Assembly: GCF_040954835.1 (NCBI RefSeq) | Contig: NC_090717.1 | Span: 124,001-188,000 of the forward strand | Origin: Lepisosteus oculatus | Taxonomy: Eukaryota; Chordata; Actinopteri; Semionotiformes; Lepisosteidae | DNA length: 64,000 bases | Direction of reading: 5' to 3' | Part shown: positions 25,801 through 57,172 of the stretch, piece after piece | Layout: each line of letters opens with the position of its first letter | Position numbering within the stretch: the stretch's first letter is position 1 | Notes under the pieces: generated by a model | The model's input: only the letters and a program-made list of their open reading frames with translations | What the model was told of the DNA's origin: nothing | The model's database searches: none | Translations under genes and position numbers: made by a program

Positions 25801-26818
25801 GCTTTGGCAACACTGATTGTACCCATCACTCATGCCAATAAAGCATCTTGAGTTGAATTGAAATTGAATTGAATATATTGCCCTCTGGTGGACAACAGTG
25901 GAACCACCTTTAAATGCATTAAATGCATTTTGGCATTTAAATGCATAAATGCATTAATTTATGCATAAATGCATTATGCATAAATGCATTAATGGCACCT
26001 AATTGGCAGACAGTCAGATAGACAGGTATGCTCACAGAAAGATACTCACGGGCCAGACTCCACCAGCACAGAGCCCACCTTCTCGAACCCAAGCTCCCCC
26101 AGATCCTTACACTCTGCTGTGAGCTCTGCTTTCCGGCCCTGGAAATTCTCCAGTTCAAACAGCACCACCTGGAAAGAAAGTGAAGAAGAGAGGAAGAGGG
26201 AAAGATTAAATATGATGTATAATTACTCTGTTACTGTTTCTCTCACACCTGAAGAAGGCTCCACAGCCAAAACGTTGTGTTTCCTTTCTTCTCTTTTAAG
26301 CAGGGAATAAACCTTTAACTCAGTTATTTGCAGCCTACGCATGCTGACGCAGCTCCCTACTTATCTAATTACACAGTGCTGTACAGGACAGTACTGTATA
26401 TACAGCACATCCAGACATCCACTTCCAGTAACAGCTCATACTGGACACCTGCCCAGCTCAGGACACACACACACACACACACAGGTCAGACTGGACACCT
26501 GCCCAGCCCAGGACACACACACAGGTCAGACTGGAAACCAGCCCATCCAAGGACATAAACACACAGGTCAGACCGGAAACCAGCCCAGGACACACACACA
26601 CAGGTCAGACTGGACACCAGCCCATCCCAGGACACACAAGGACAATTCAATGGCGCCAAACTAACTGTGTGGTCTTTGGCAGCCGACCTACACAGACAGG
26701 GTAGAACATGCAGACTCCACACAGACATTCACTCCAGGCTCACCTTGTAGGTGCCGCCAGTGCCACCCTGGCTCTTCTCAGCAGCCTGCTGCTCCGGGGC
26801 GCTCTGCTGCTCTGACAT
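22894..26818 (-). CDS. crybb3: Beta-crystallin B3, complete, five coding exons
   Basis: Coding exons on the minus strand: 26818-26744, 26168-26050, 24626-24494, 23933-23791 and 23095-22894, 672 nt, 223 aa (human 211). All junctions are GT-AG with the same phases as crybb2. The N-terminal arm [19 protein letters not shown] is close to mammalian CRYBB3. Greek-key motifs follow, one per exon: [33 protein letters not shown] with [32 protein letters not shown] with [18 protein letters not shown]; and [16 protein letters not shown] with [15 protein letters not shown]. The [13 protein letters not shown] line identifies B3. The C-terminus is longer than usual, ending [14 protein letters not shown]. 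Structural lens protein, part of the acidic/basic beta-crystallin oligomers. Introns hold two minisatellites, a LINE fragment and dispersed repeats. No lesions are visible. Confidence 0.97.
23250..23680. repeat. GTACAGTGGGGTACAGGGAGTGCAGTG minisatellite
   Basis: Degenerate tandem array in crybb3 intron 5, with units of about 30-40 bp around GAGGGGTACAGTGGGGTACA and GGGAGTGCAGTG. Confidence 0.88.
23990..24480. repeat. TGTGTGTCTGTGTGTGTCTCTACC minisatellite
   Basis: Degenerate array in crybb3 intron 4 of (TG)n/TCTG with a recurring CTCTACCTGTGTGT. It runs to within about 15 bases of the exon 4 donor. Confidence 0.9.
24766..25878 (+). mobile_element. LINE fragment with internal deletion (copy 3)
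   Basis: Starts in the reverse transcriptase region (AAATGTGCAGTGAAAATTGG, GTGGGGTGGGACGGGGCTGC, AACACTGTTCAATATCTATA). It jumps from the TCACACTACACAG segment to the CAATCTGGACAAGACCAGAG segment and then to the TATTAAAGTATTGGC region, so the YADD part and most of the 3' half of the RT are deleted. The 3' end is complete: ACTCATGCCAATAAAGCATC, then TTGAATTGAAATTGAATTGA. Lies in crybb3 intron 3. Confidence 0.85.
25905..25995. repeat. ATGCAT-rich palindromic cluster
   Basis: About ten ATGCAT or ATGCATAAATGCATT-type units, partly inverted, in crybb3 intron 3 just after the 3' end of LINE copy 3. Locally self-complementary. Confidence 0.7.
26237..26365 (+). mobile_element. Second copy of the short element nested at 13357-13488
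   Basis: Shares ACACCTGAAGAAGGCTCCAC, CAAAACGTTGTG, GGAATAAACCTTT and GCATGCTGACGCAGCTCCC with the nested element. Lies in crybb3 intron 2. No target duplication could be defined here. Confidence 0.7.
26420..26640. repeat. GGTCAGACTGGACACCTGCCCAGC minisatellite, 5-6 units
   Basis: Units of about 35-50 bp, CAGGTCAGACTGGA(C/A)ACC(T/A)GCCCA and GGACACACACA, with variable (CA)n, in crybb3 intron 2. Confidence 0.85.
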
Positions 26819-27681
26819 CTTCACCTGGGGCAGGAACAGTAGGACAGCAGTCACACACAGTCGGGGGGGGGGGGTTCCCAGCTCTCTCTTCTCTCCAGAC
26901 CTGTGTGGGTTCTGTCGAGTGTCTAGGAAAGGGGGTGGTGCAGGTGTCTGTGTATGGTGTGGGCTAGAGCGGCCCCTGCTGGAAGGCAGCCTGAAAGATC
27001 TGTAAACCACCTGCCAGACTCTTCACACTCCACAGTCCTGCTGAGATACTGGCCTCTGAGCAGAGAATCAGCCCCTTCTCAGGGCAGCACGGGCAAGTAT
27101 GACCCTCCCCAACAGCAGTACAGGCCTCCCTGCCAGTGACTGGCCCATGGTCCGAATCTCAGCCCCCTTTGGTCAAAGAGCTCTGGCCGACTTCCCCAAA
27201 ACATTCCAGGGTTGTCTCCCAGAACTGACAGCCTGAAGTGTGTTTCAGAGCTTCTGCCTAAAACTAAAACAGAGGAGGCTTTTGCTCTTGAGGGTTTAGC
27301 TGTTTTCAGAGCTGTTCAGTCTTGCACCCAGATCTAGTTCTACTTCACACTTCATTCTGCTCATCTCTGTGCCAGCAGGACCCTGGGGAGCTCGCCAGCG
27401 AAGACCTCTCGGGGACACCTGACAAACTGCCAAGCTAACAGGCTGGTGCTCGAGCAGAGGGCAGGTGTACAGGACAGGCCTGCTTTCACCCCACCCTGTT
27501 CCCTCCACTCAGCTTCCCGCCGACGGCGTGCCACAGTCACGCTGGGGACACAGGCCACACTGCCCACTCTCTGAGAGAGCTTCTCAGCAGGCTCCCCAAT
27601 CACAGGGGAGCAGGACGCCCCCAGAATGGGTCCGTGCGCGATGAAAAGAAGGCTGCAGTGCTGCAGGGAGAGCCCCTGTAC

Positions 27682-27764
27682 CTGGTCTCTGGTCTCGGCT
27701 GTGCTCCTGCGCTCTGGCTCCAGGCTGCTCTGTCTCTCGGCGTGGGCAGGCGGGGGTATTTATG
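27682..27764 (-). promoter_or_regulatory. crybb3: crybb3 core promoter and non-coding exon 1
   Basis: The minus strand has CATAAATACC (27764-27755), a TATA-like box, then a short untranslated exon ending at 27682 before donor GTACAG. The acceptor before coding exon 2 is CCCCAG at about 26825, six bases upstream of the ATG. The layout matches crybb2. Confidence 0.7.
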
Positions 27765-27797
27765 GGTTTTTTCTGGCCAGAGCAGCAGAAAAGCCCA

Positions 27798-27812
27798 GCT
27801 GTTGATGCAGCA
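27798..27812 (-). promoter_or_regulatory. Possible Maf-response-like site upstream of crybb3
   Basis: The minus strand reads TGCTGCATCAACAGC about 35 bases upstream of the TATA-like box. It resembles, with mismatches, the TGCTGA(N)TCAGCA type site bound by lens Maf factors in crystallin promoters. Position is right; sequence match is only partial. Confidence 0.3.
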
Positions 27813-27989
27813 AGTCTGCCTCCCGCATTGTGTCCATGAGAGTGGCTCTCAATAGCGAGGCAGGGCACGATGCCCAGCCCAGCGGACAGAACACTGGCAC
27901 CTGTGCCAAGCAGGGATTGAGCAACAGCACAGTCAGCTAATGCACAGCGCTGCCAACAACATTGCCTCTCACCTCCTCTCACTCTGTGA

Positions 27990-28334
27990 TCTCCCACTGC
28001 TCCTCTCACTCTCCACCCTTCTTACACTGCTCCTCTCACTCTTCACTTGCCTCACACTACACCTCTCACTCTCTACCCTTCTCACACTGCTCCTCTCACT
28101 CTCTACCCTTCTCACACTCCTCCTCTCACTCTCCACCTACCTCTCACCTCCTCTCACTCTCTACCCTTCTCACACTGCTCCTCTCACTCTCCACCCTTCT
28201 CACACTGCTCCTCTCACTCTCCACCCGTCTCACACTGCTCCTCTCACTCTCCACCCTTCTCACACTACTCCTCTCACTCTCCACCCTTCTCACACTACTC
28301 CTCTCACTCTCCACCCTTCTCACACTGCTCCTCT
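27990..28334. repeat. CTCACACTGCTCCTCTCACTCTCCACCCTT minisatellite, left part
   Basis: About 11 copies of a 30-bp pyrimidine-rich unit. The array stops at the 3' end of an inverted LINE copy and resumes at 30945. Confidence 0.93.
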
Positions 28335-30944
28335 CAATTTCAATTCAATTCTAGGTGCTTTAATAGCATGACTGATGGTGTTGCCAAAGCAAATAAAATT
28401 ATAAAATTCACATGAAACAGAACAAAAAATAACATTTATATAAAATCTACAGACATATTATAAAATATTGACATATACTGTAGGCAGAAGGAGAATTATT
28501 GGGAGACTCACTGTTCCTCAGGCTGTGACAGGAGATCACATAATGGGCTGCCAGTTCAATTGAGTTCCCTCCTCCCTCTCCCAGTAGGGTCCAACTCTGG
28601 GACTAGATTTCTGAATTTCGGGAAGAATGTTTCTCTAATCCCAGAGTATCTGTCACAGTGCAGTAGGAAGTGCACCTCTGTCTCTATTTCTCCCCGCTGG
28701 CAGTGGGAGCACAGCCTGTCCTCTCTGGGCAGCCAGGTCTGCCTGTGTCGCCCAGTTTCTATGGCCAGGCTGTGGTCACTGAGCCTGTACTTTATCAGGG
28801 TCTGTTTCTGTTTGTTGTTTCTTATCTTGGTCAAATATTCAGCTAGTGTGTATTGTCTGTTTAGGGTTCTGTAGCATTCCAGTTGATGTTGTGTTTGTGT
28901 GTGTGTCCCAGTGTGTGAGGAATTGCTGTTTGGTCTGTGCTGTGATGTGGTTGAGTCTGAGTTGTGGTGCTCTAGCAGTGCTGTCCTGAGGCTGGTTAGT
29001 GTCGGTGTGGCTCAGGTCAGTGAGCCTCAGGACCAGCTGGCTCATTGGGCTCTGTTTTGGGCTCAGCTCTTGGCTCAGGAGGGCTTTGTGGGTACTGGCC
29101 TAATTCAGCCCTGCACCTGTTGTTAGGTGTTTTTCTCTGCACACGGAAGATGTTTCTACAGATCTCCATGTGCAGAGTTTCTGTGGGGTGTTTGTCCCAT
29201 TTAGTGTAATCCTGGTCTGTGAGGGGACCCCACACTTCACTGCCATATAGGGCAATGGGTTGGATTACACTTTGAAATATTTGGAGCCAGATTCTTGTTG
29301 GTGGGTTGATGTTGAAGAGCCTCCTTCTTATTGTGTAGAAAGCCCTGAGTGTCTTCTCTCTCAGTGCCTTCACTGCTAGGTCAAAACTCCCAGAAGAGCT
29401 GATGGTGAGACTGAGATGTGTGTAGCTGGATGTGTGCTCCAATGTGTTGTTGTTGTGTGTGAATTTGTACCTGTTTCCCTGAGGTCTGGCTTTCTTCTGG
29501 AAAACCACAACTCTGGTCTTGTCCAGATTGACTGTCAGCGCCCAGGTCTGACAGTACTGCTCCAGCAGTGCCAGGTTCTGCTGCAGCCCCTGTTCTGTGG
29601 GCGACAGCAGGACCAGGTCATCTGCATAGAGCAGGAACTTGATTTCTGTGTTGTGTAGTATGAGACCAGGAGCTGCAGACTGTTCCAACATTCCTGCTAA
29701 TTCATTGATATAGATATTGAACAGTGTTGGGCTCAGACTGCAGCCCTGTCTCACCCCACGGCCTTGGGTGAAGATTTTGGTCCTTTTGTTTCCAATTTTC
29801 ACTGCACATTTGCTCTCTGAATACATTGATTTGATGATGTTGTACACTTTGCCCCCTATGCCACTTTGGAGTAGTTTATAAAACAATCTTTCATGCCAAA
29901 TCGAGTCAAATGCTTTTTTGAAATCGCCAAAGCAGGCAAAAAAAACTTTTCTTTGTGTTTTTGGTGGACGTGTTTGTCTATCAGTGTGTGTAGGGTGTAA
30001 ATGTGATCAGACGTGCAGTGATCTGGTAAGAAGCCAATCTGACTTTTACTCAGGACATTGTGTTCGGAAGGTTTTTTGATTTAGTTGTTTTTAGCTTAGA
30101 TTTTGATGCTAGTTTGTGAAATAGGTGATTTAGTTTTTGTGTGGCCAAGTTTATGCCTAATTTGTTGGTTTGATACGGAGTGTTTAGGAATGTGTCCAAC
30201 AGTGTCTGAATTTCTTCATCGTCAAGTGCAGTTTGGTATCTGTCTAGGCTGTCTGTGTCCCATCTGTACGCCTGGTTGAGGTCGTACAGCAGGCTGGGCT
30301 GTGTCAGTGTGTTTCTGTGCTGGTGTGCTCTCTTCATGTAGAGTGTGATCTGGCTGTGGTCAGAGAGGGGTTTGTGGCCTGACAGTGAAGGCACTAATAC
30401 AGGAGGGGTCCAGGTCGGTGATGGCCTAGTCCACCACACTGCTGCCCAGAGCTGAGCTGTAGGTGAACCTGCCAAGAGAGTCCCCTCTAGTCCTGCCATT
30501 GACGATGTACAGGCCCAGCCCTTGACAGAGCTGCAGCAGCTCGCGCCCGGTGCTGTTGACCGTGGTGTCATGGCTGCACCTGTGTGAGGTGACTGGTGTG
30601 TGGTACAGAGGGGATTGTCCGAATATGTGAGTATTTCCCTGTGTGCTGGCAAAGTCTGCCAGTGTGCCTGTTCGTGCACTGAGGTCACCACAGAGCAGCA
30701 CGTTTCCCTGGCCCTGGAAGTGACCGATCTCCATGTGGAGACTGGGGAGAACTCCCTCACTGAGGGTGGGATGTAGACAGCACACAGGAAGACCTCATTT
30801 TATGTACAGATGGTATTTCTTTTGATTTTAAGCCAAACTCGTGACTCTTCTTTCTTTACTTATTGTATGGAGTGACTGAGCTCCACTCTGTACCACACAA
30901 TGATCCCCCCAGAGTCTCTGCCCCGTGTGATTTGGGGTTTTTCT
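28335..30944 (-). mobile_element. Non-LTR retrotransposon (APE/RT LINE), copy 2, minus strand, internally deleted
   Basis: Same family as copy 1, opposite orientation. Reading the minus strand from 30944: endonuclease domain (VWYRVELSHSIQ, GNVLLCGDLSARTG, LGLYIVNGRTRGDSLG), an in-frame TAG at 30428-30426, the SDHSQ part, then the linker up to KTTKSKN. A deletion of roughly 730 bases relative to copy 1 follows. The reverse transcriptase continues as [79 protein letters not shown] and IALYGSEVWGP, open from 29886 to 29017. The zinc-knuckle-like [19 protein letters not shown] follows near 28700. The 3' tail is TTGAATTGAAATTG. 5' truncated. Confidence 0.88.
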
Positions 30945-31350
30945 CTCTACCCTCTCACTCTCTACTCTTCTCCTCTCATTCCTACCTTCTCACACTGCTC
31001 CTCTCACTCTCCACCCTTCTCACACTGCTCCTCTCACTCTCCACCTGCCTCTCACCTCCTCTCTCTCTACCCTTCTCCTCTCACTCTGCACCCTTCTCAC
31101 ACTGCTCCTCTCACTCTCCACCCTTCTCACACTGCTCCTCTCACTCTCCACCCTTCTCACACTGCTCCTCTCACTCTCCACCTGCCTCTCACCTCCTCTC
31201 TCTCTACCCTTCTCCTCTCACTCTGCACCCTTCTCACACTGCTCCTCTCACTCTCCACCCGTCTCACACTGCTCCTCTCACTCTCCACCCGTCTCACACT
31301 GCTCCTCTCACTCTCCACCCGTCTCACACTGCTCCTCTCCACTTGCCTCA
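30945..31350. repeat. CTCACACTGCTCCTCTCACTCTCCACCCTT minisatellite, right part
   Basis: Same 30-bp family as 27990-28334, resuming after the LINE 5' truncation point, with CTGCCTCTCACCTCCTCTCT variants. Confidence 0.92.
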
Positions 31351-33046
31351 CACTCTCTCTCCTGGCTTTCGGTGTCAGAGATGCATAGTCGGGGTGTCCG
31401 ATATCCACTTTATTAACACGCCCACATTCTGACACCACTGGCACAGACCCAGAGTGCAAAACAGGACTGCAGTTTACAGAAAAGAGAAAGATCGACCCCA
31501 AGATAGTTAATAGAACCCTAACATCAGAACACAGAGAAATAAAAAATAAATCAGTTTCTTGAATAAATGTGTTAAAATACACTGTCAAAGGAAACTAAAA
31601 AATAAAAATTACAATCAGATTCAATTTGATCATGATTCCAACATCGACCCACAGTCACCTGCTGGGAGGCGGGGTTTCAAAGAGCCACTAAGGAGGAGGG
31701 CAGGGCTACAGAGAGAAGCACCACCTGATTGGCGGCAGACCTGTGATGTAAGAGAAGGGCTGTACACATGCAGAGGCAGCAGAGCCAGTGCCTGGATCAC
31801 TGCAGAGCCTGGGCTCAGAGACTTGCTTTGAGCCAAAGACAGACTCAGTAGCTCCCAGCACAGAGAGCCTCTGCCGTGAAAAGCAGTGTGGTCACACGCG
31901 GACTGTGAGGCCTTCTTCCATGATGTTCACTGAACACATTAACTACTGATCACAGTGAAAAAGTAGTTCCCACAGTCAGCCTGGGAACCTTTGCACAAAG
32001 AGAACTGTTATTTCTGAACATTGTTGCCTGTCTGGACAAATTGAGGAACACACCTCCTTGTCTCCCTGCCCCGCCTCACCACCAACAGCACTTACAAAAG
32101 GAAAAACATGTTTATGCAAAGTCTCTGTGCACAGAGAGACAAAATATCACCAGATTATTGCTGTTATGTTTGTTCGAATTCAGAGTGAAAGCTTATTTCA
32201 ATTCTTATATTTTCATTGGCCCTGCAGATCCTCCCTGCCCCGTGGCCTGCAGCGCAGTCCCCTGCTCATGTGTCAGCTCTCTCGCTCAGACCTGCAGCTC
32301 AGCTCGTACAGACACGAGTCTTCGAACGATGCCTTCTAGATCTGTGCTTTCTCCCAGGATTCCCACACTTCCTCTGGGACAGAGCAGAACAACTCGCCAG
32401 ATGACAGAACAACCGCTCCTGGAGCTCGAGATGACTCGAGTGACCTTTCATTAATTTTCTTAATGAGACTTGATTCAGGAGTGGGAAAACAATTAAAACA
32501 CTCAGTTGACATTGTTCTTATTTTGACCAAACCAAATTAATCAGATGGATGAAGACGGCCTGTCCCGGGAATTGCACCGTTAGGGAATTGTTTTCTCTTG
32601 CTTTTTCAGGAAGTGTGGGAACTCTGCTTTGAGTTTAGGAGCGAATGACTCCCATTGAGCAGGGGTGCCCCTAAAAGCAGTGGGCAACACAGGCAGTGCT
32701 CCTCTCTTAGCAGGAGGCAGGTACTGTAGGAAAATCAGAGCCTTTACCTGTCTTATAATCATTACTGTCGTTATTACTGTCGATATAGATCATATATAGC
32801 TATGTATTTGTTCTTTCAACACTGTTTTGTTCTTTCTAAGATTTATGACTTGTAAAAAGAAAAAAGAAGAGATTAGTTCTGTCCCCATTCTATGGCAACA
32901 CGAGGCTCAGGACCTGAAGGACGCAATGATAAAAAACACTAAAAAAAGATACAATATGATCCCCTTCCAAAACTGATCTATAAAATTTTAAAATGATAAT
33001 GATAAAAAAACTACATCCATTTTCTTCGCTGGTCTTCTGAGTTGCT
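31351..33046. other. Intergenic sequence between the KIAA1671 homologue and crybb3
   Basis: AT-richer, mostly single-copy sequence. No exon or RNA gene recognised. Confidence 0.4.
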
Positions 33047-33052
33047 TTTATT
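33047..33052 (-). terminator. Candidate polyadenylation signal of the KIAA1671 homologue
   Basis: AATAAA on the minus strand (in GAAATAAAAGC) about 990 bases after the stop codon at 34044-34042. It is the first clean AATAAA I see downstream on that strand. Confidence 0.5.
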
Positions 33053-33783
33053 TCCTTCTACCTTAAGAGAAGCACTTTTAAGCTCAGAGCTCCTTGATCC
33101 GGCAGTTTAACCCTTCCTGATGTGCAACAAGGGCAGGAAAGAATTGGTTCCCCTGTGAGCTCATCTTCTGCTTGCTCTCCCTCCTTGAGGTGTCTGAGGC
33201 TAAAGTGGCTCTTTGTTAAAATCTCTCTAACAACTGCCTGTAAGAACAATAAGCAGCAGCAAGTTTTTCAGCCTGTTTGAACACAAAAATATATATATAT
33301 AGATTTTTTCTCCAAAAAGGCACCATGCACTTCGCGACCCAGGCAGGAAGTGAAGAGTCGCATCAGCAGCAGCAGAACGCACAGGTCATATCCAGGTCCA
33401 AAAGTTAAGGCTTCTTCCTCCTGCGCTCCACTTTAAGGCCACCTGCAAGACAAATTCAATAAAACTGAAAATAATTGGCGTTAATTAAGCCACAGGCTCC
33501 TCTTGCCATCCACGAACACCACCCAGGCAGCTGTCCGCATGACATTTATGAAATCCACAAAGTGCTGAAATCCTGTTGTGGAGGTATCAGTTTAAATGGG
33601 GTCATTTTTCTGGCGTGATTAATACAAGTCCTTTGAAGAAAAGGCTTCATCGAGAACTGGTGAAGGCGCTGACTCATCCATGAGCTGCTGACAGAACGCT
33701 GACTCGTGCTGCTGAGCCTGTCAAGGTTCGCTTCCGGCCTGCAGGGCTCAAGGCTCATACTGAATCGGAGCCGAGCTGAGGTA

Positions 33784-34012
33784 AGGCAGAAGAGACAGGG
33801 GGTGGGGGAGGCAGGAGAGGCAGGGGAAGAGGGTGAGAAAGAGGAGACAGGAGAGGCAGGTGAAGAGGTTGAGATAGAGGAGACAGGAGAGGCAGGGGAA
33901 GAGGGTGAGAAAGAGGAGGCAGGGGACACAGGAGAGGCAGGTGAAGAGGGTGAGATAGAGGAGAAAGGAGAGGCAGAGGAGGCAGGTGAAGAGGGTGAGA
34001 AAGAGGAGGCAG
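33784..34012. repeat. GA-rich minisatellite in the predicted 3' UTR
   Basis: Seven or eight units of about 24-36 bp around GAGGCAGGTGAAGAGGGTGA and GAAAGAGGAGGCAGG. On the sense strand of the KIAA1671 homologue it would be a pyrimidine-rich 3' UTR segment directly after the stop codon. Confidence 0.85.
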
Positions 34013-34041
34013 GCTCTGTTGGATGCAGGGCCACTCACCCA

Positions 34042-54540
<20,499 letters not shown>

Positions 54541-55689
54541 GGGCCCCCAGGGGCATCAACAGCCCTGCAACTGCAGAGAGCAAGAAAATAGAGAGAAACC
54601 AAGTCAGCATCTCCAAATATCCACAGATCTGTAGCACAGACAGCCCAGCTCCCCGGGGAAGAACCGGGCCCGACGCAGCCTGATCCTGATCCGGCCTCCC
54701 TCTCCAGGCTCGCCTGCAACAGGCTGCACTGATTCCAGTCTTTCGCAGCCTTTCTCCACAGCTGGGCGCTACTCTGGACCAGCAACGGTGCCGAGCCTGG
54801 GTGAGCCTCACATAGCCCGACCACACTCCCACTGCACAGTGGTCTGATCCACTCCGGCTCTTACTGCAAGCTGCTGCAGAGCTCTCTCATTTTACCTTAT
54901 TTGGGGTAAATTTGCATTAGAGAGCCTGAGAGGTGAGAAGTTAAGATGCACACGTTGTATATCTGCTTCACCAGTGCAGCTTGTACAAGAGCATCATAGC
55001 TCACAGCAAAACCTGGAGCGGAGCAGAGTGCCATGCACTGGGAGTCTGACCTCCCTGACCACCCTGACGTCCTGATGAAGCCCCATGTGAAGACAATAAC
55101 TCCTCGCTGTGCTGGTAATATGAAGTAAAGTCACAGGTGGAATGAAGAGCAGAAGCCTCTAGGATAGAAGCGCTTCTTTACACAGAGAGTTGAGGGTGTC
55201 TGGAACAAACCAATGGGTCCGCAGGGGGGTCTGGGTGAGAATTTGAGGTTGATAAGCTGCCGAGCAGCTGAGAGAATAAGACACACAAACATGCATGCGG
55301 GGAGGGGAGGGAACACACACATGCAGCTCTTCACACCCCGCTCATTAGACCGCTGAGACTGACTCACACACACCCTGCCTTGCACAGAGCACGCACCCCT
55401 CCTACCCCTCCCAACATTTCCCACCCCACAGTGAGCTTGTTGCTTGGCACTCTCGCCAGTCCAAGCAGCTCAGAGCAGGGGGCTCCTCTCCCCTCGATCT
55501 CGATTTGCTGCCCCACTACAGGACTCTGCCCTCAGCTCTCACTCACAGCTACTGATCTGACTCGTCCCTCCACTGCTCTCCTCTCCCAGGAACCTCCTTG
55601 ACACAATGAGAACAGACCAGGCACACCCTGGACTTTACTCCACAGGTTCTTACTGTGACGTCCCTGCTCTCTGTCTCTGAGTCAGCAGA

Positions 55690-57172
55690 AAGAGGGAGGG
55701 ACAGCAGTGTCTCTAGCAGTCCAGTCAGGAGTGTGTCAGTGTGTGAATTCAGGGGGACTGTGAGAGGAGAGGGACAGCAGTGTCTCTGGCAGTGTCTCCA
55801 GTCCAGTCAGGAGTGTCTCAGTGTGTGAATTCAGGTGGAGTGTGAGAGGAGAGGGACAGCAGTGTCTCTAGCAGTGTCTCCAGTCCAGTCAGGAGTGTCT
55901 CAGTGTGTGAATTCAGGGGGAGTGTGAGAGGAGAGGGACAGCAGTGTCTCTAGCAGTGTCTCCAGTCCAGTCAGGAGTGTCTCAGTGTGTGAATTCAGGG
56001 GGAGTGTGAGAGGAGAGGGACAGCAGTGTCTCCAGTCCAGTCAGGAGTGTGTCAGTGTGTGAATTCAGGGGGAGTGTGAGAGGAGAGGGACAGCAGTGTC
56101 TCTAGCAGTGTCTCCAGTCCAGTCAGGAGTGTCTCAGTGTTTGAATTCGGGGGGAGTGTGAGAGGAGAGGGACAGCAGTGTCTCCAGTCCAGTCAGGAGT
56201 GTCTCAGTTTGTGTGAATTCAGAGGAGTGTGAGAGGAGAGGGACAGCAGTGTCTCTAGCAGTGTCTCCAGTCCAGTCAGGAGTGTCTAAATGTATGAATT
56301 CAGGGGGAGTGTGAGAGGAGAGGGACAGCAGTGTCTCTAGCAGTGTCTCCAGTCCAGTCAGGAGTGTCTCAGTGTTTGAATTCGGGGGGAGTGTGAGAGG
56401 AGAGGGACAGCAGTGTCTCTAGCAGTGTCTCCAGTCCAGTCAGGAGTGTCTCAGTGTGTGAATTCAGGGGGAGTGTGAGAGGAGAGGGACAGCAGTGTCT
56501 CTAGCAGTGTCTCCAGTCCAGTCAGGTGTGTCTCAGTGTGTGAATTCAGGGGGAGTGTGAGAGGAGAGGGACAGCAGTGTCTCTAGCAGTGTCTCCAGTC
56601 CAGTCAGGAGTGTCTCAGTGTGTGAATTTGGGGGAGTGTGAGAGGAGAGGGACAGCAGTGTCTCCAGTCCAGTCAGGAGTGTCTCAGTATGTTTGAATTC
56701 AGAGGAGTGTGAGAGGAGAGGGACAGCAGTGTCTCTAGCAGTGTCTCAATGTATGAATTCAGGGGGAGTGTGAGAGGAGAGGGACAGCAGTGTCTCCAGT
56801 CCAGTCAGGAGTGTCTCAGTTTGTGTGAATTCAGAGGAGTGTGAGAGGAGAGGGACAGCAGTGTCTCTAGCAGTGTCTCCAGTCCAGTCAGGAGTGTCTC
56901 AGTGTGTGAATTCAGGGGGAGTGTGAGAGGAGAGGGACAGCAGTGTCTCTAGCAGTGTCTCCAGTCCAGTCAGGAGTGTGTCAGTGTGTGAATTCAGGGG
57001 GAGTGTGAGAGGAGAGGGACAGCAGTGTCTCTAGCAGTGTCTCCAGTCCAGTCAGGAGTGTGTCAGTGTGTGAATTCATGGGGAGTGTGAGAGGAGAGGG
57101 ACAGCAGTGTCTCCAGTCCAGTCAGGAGTGTGTCAGTGTGTGAATTCATGGGGAGTGTGAGAGGAGAGGGAC
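55690..57172. repeat. 82/70-bp minisatellite, about 19 copies
   Basis: Unit: GGGACAGCAGTGTCTCTAGC, AGTGTCTCCAGTCCAGTCAG, GAGTGTCTCAGTGTGTGAAT, TCAGGGGGAGTGTGAGAGGA, GA. A short form lacks the 12 bases TCTAGCAGTGTC. Nearly every unit has a GAATTC site. Lies in the presumed intron 1 of the KIAA1671 homologue. Confidence 0.95.
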
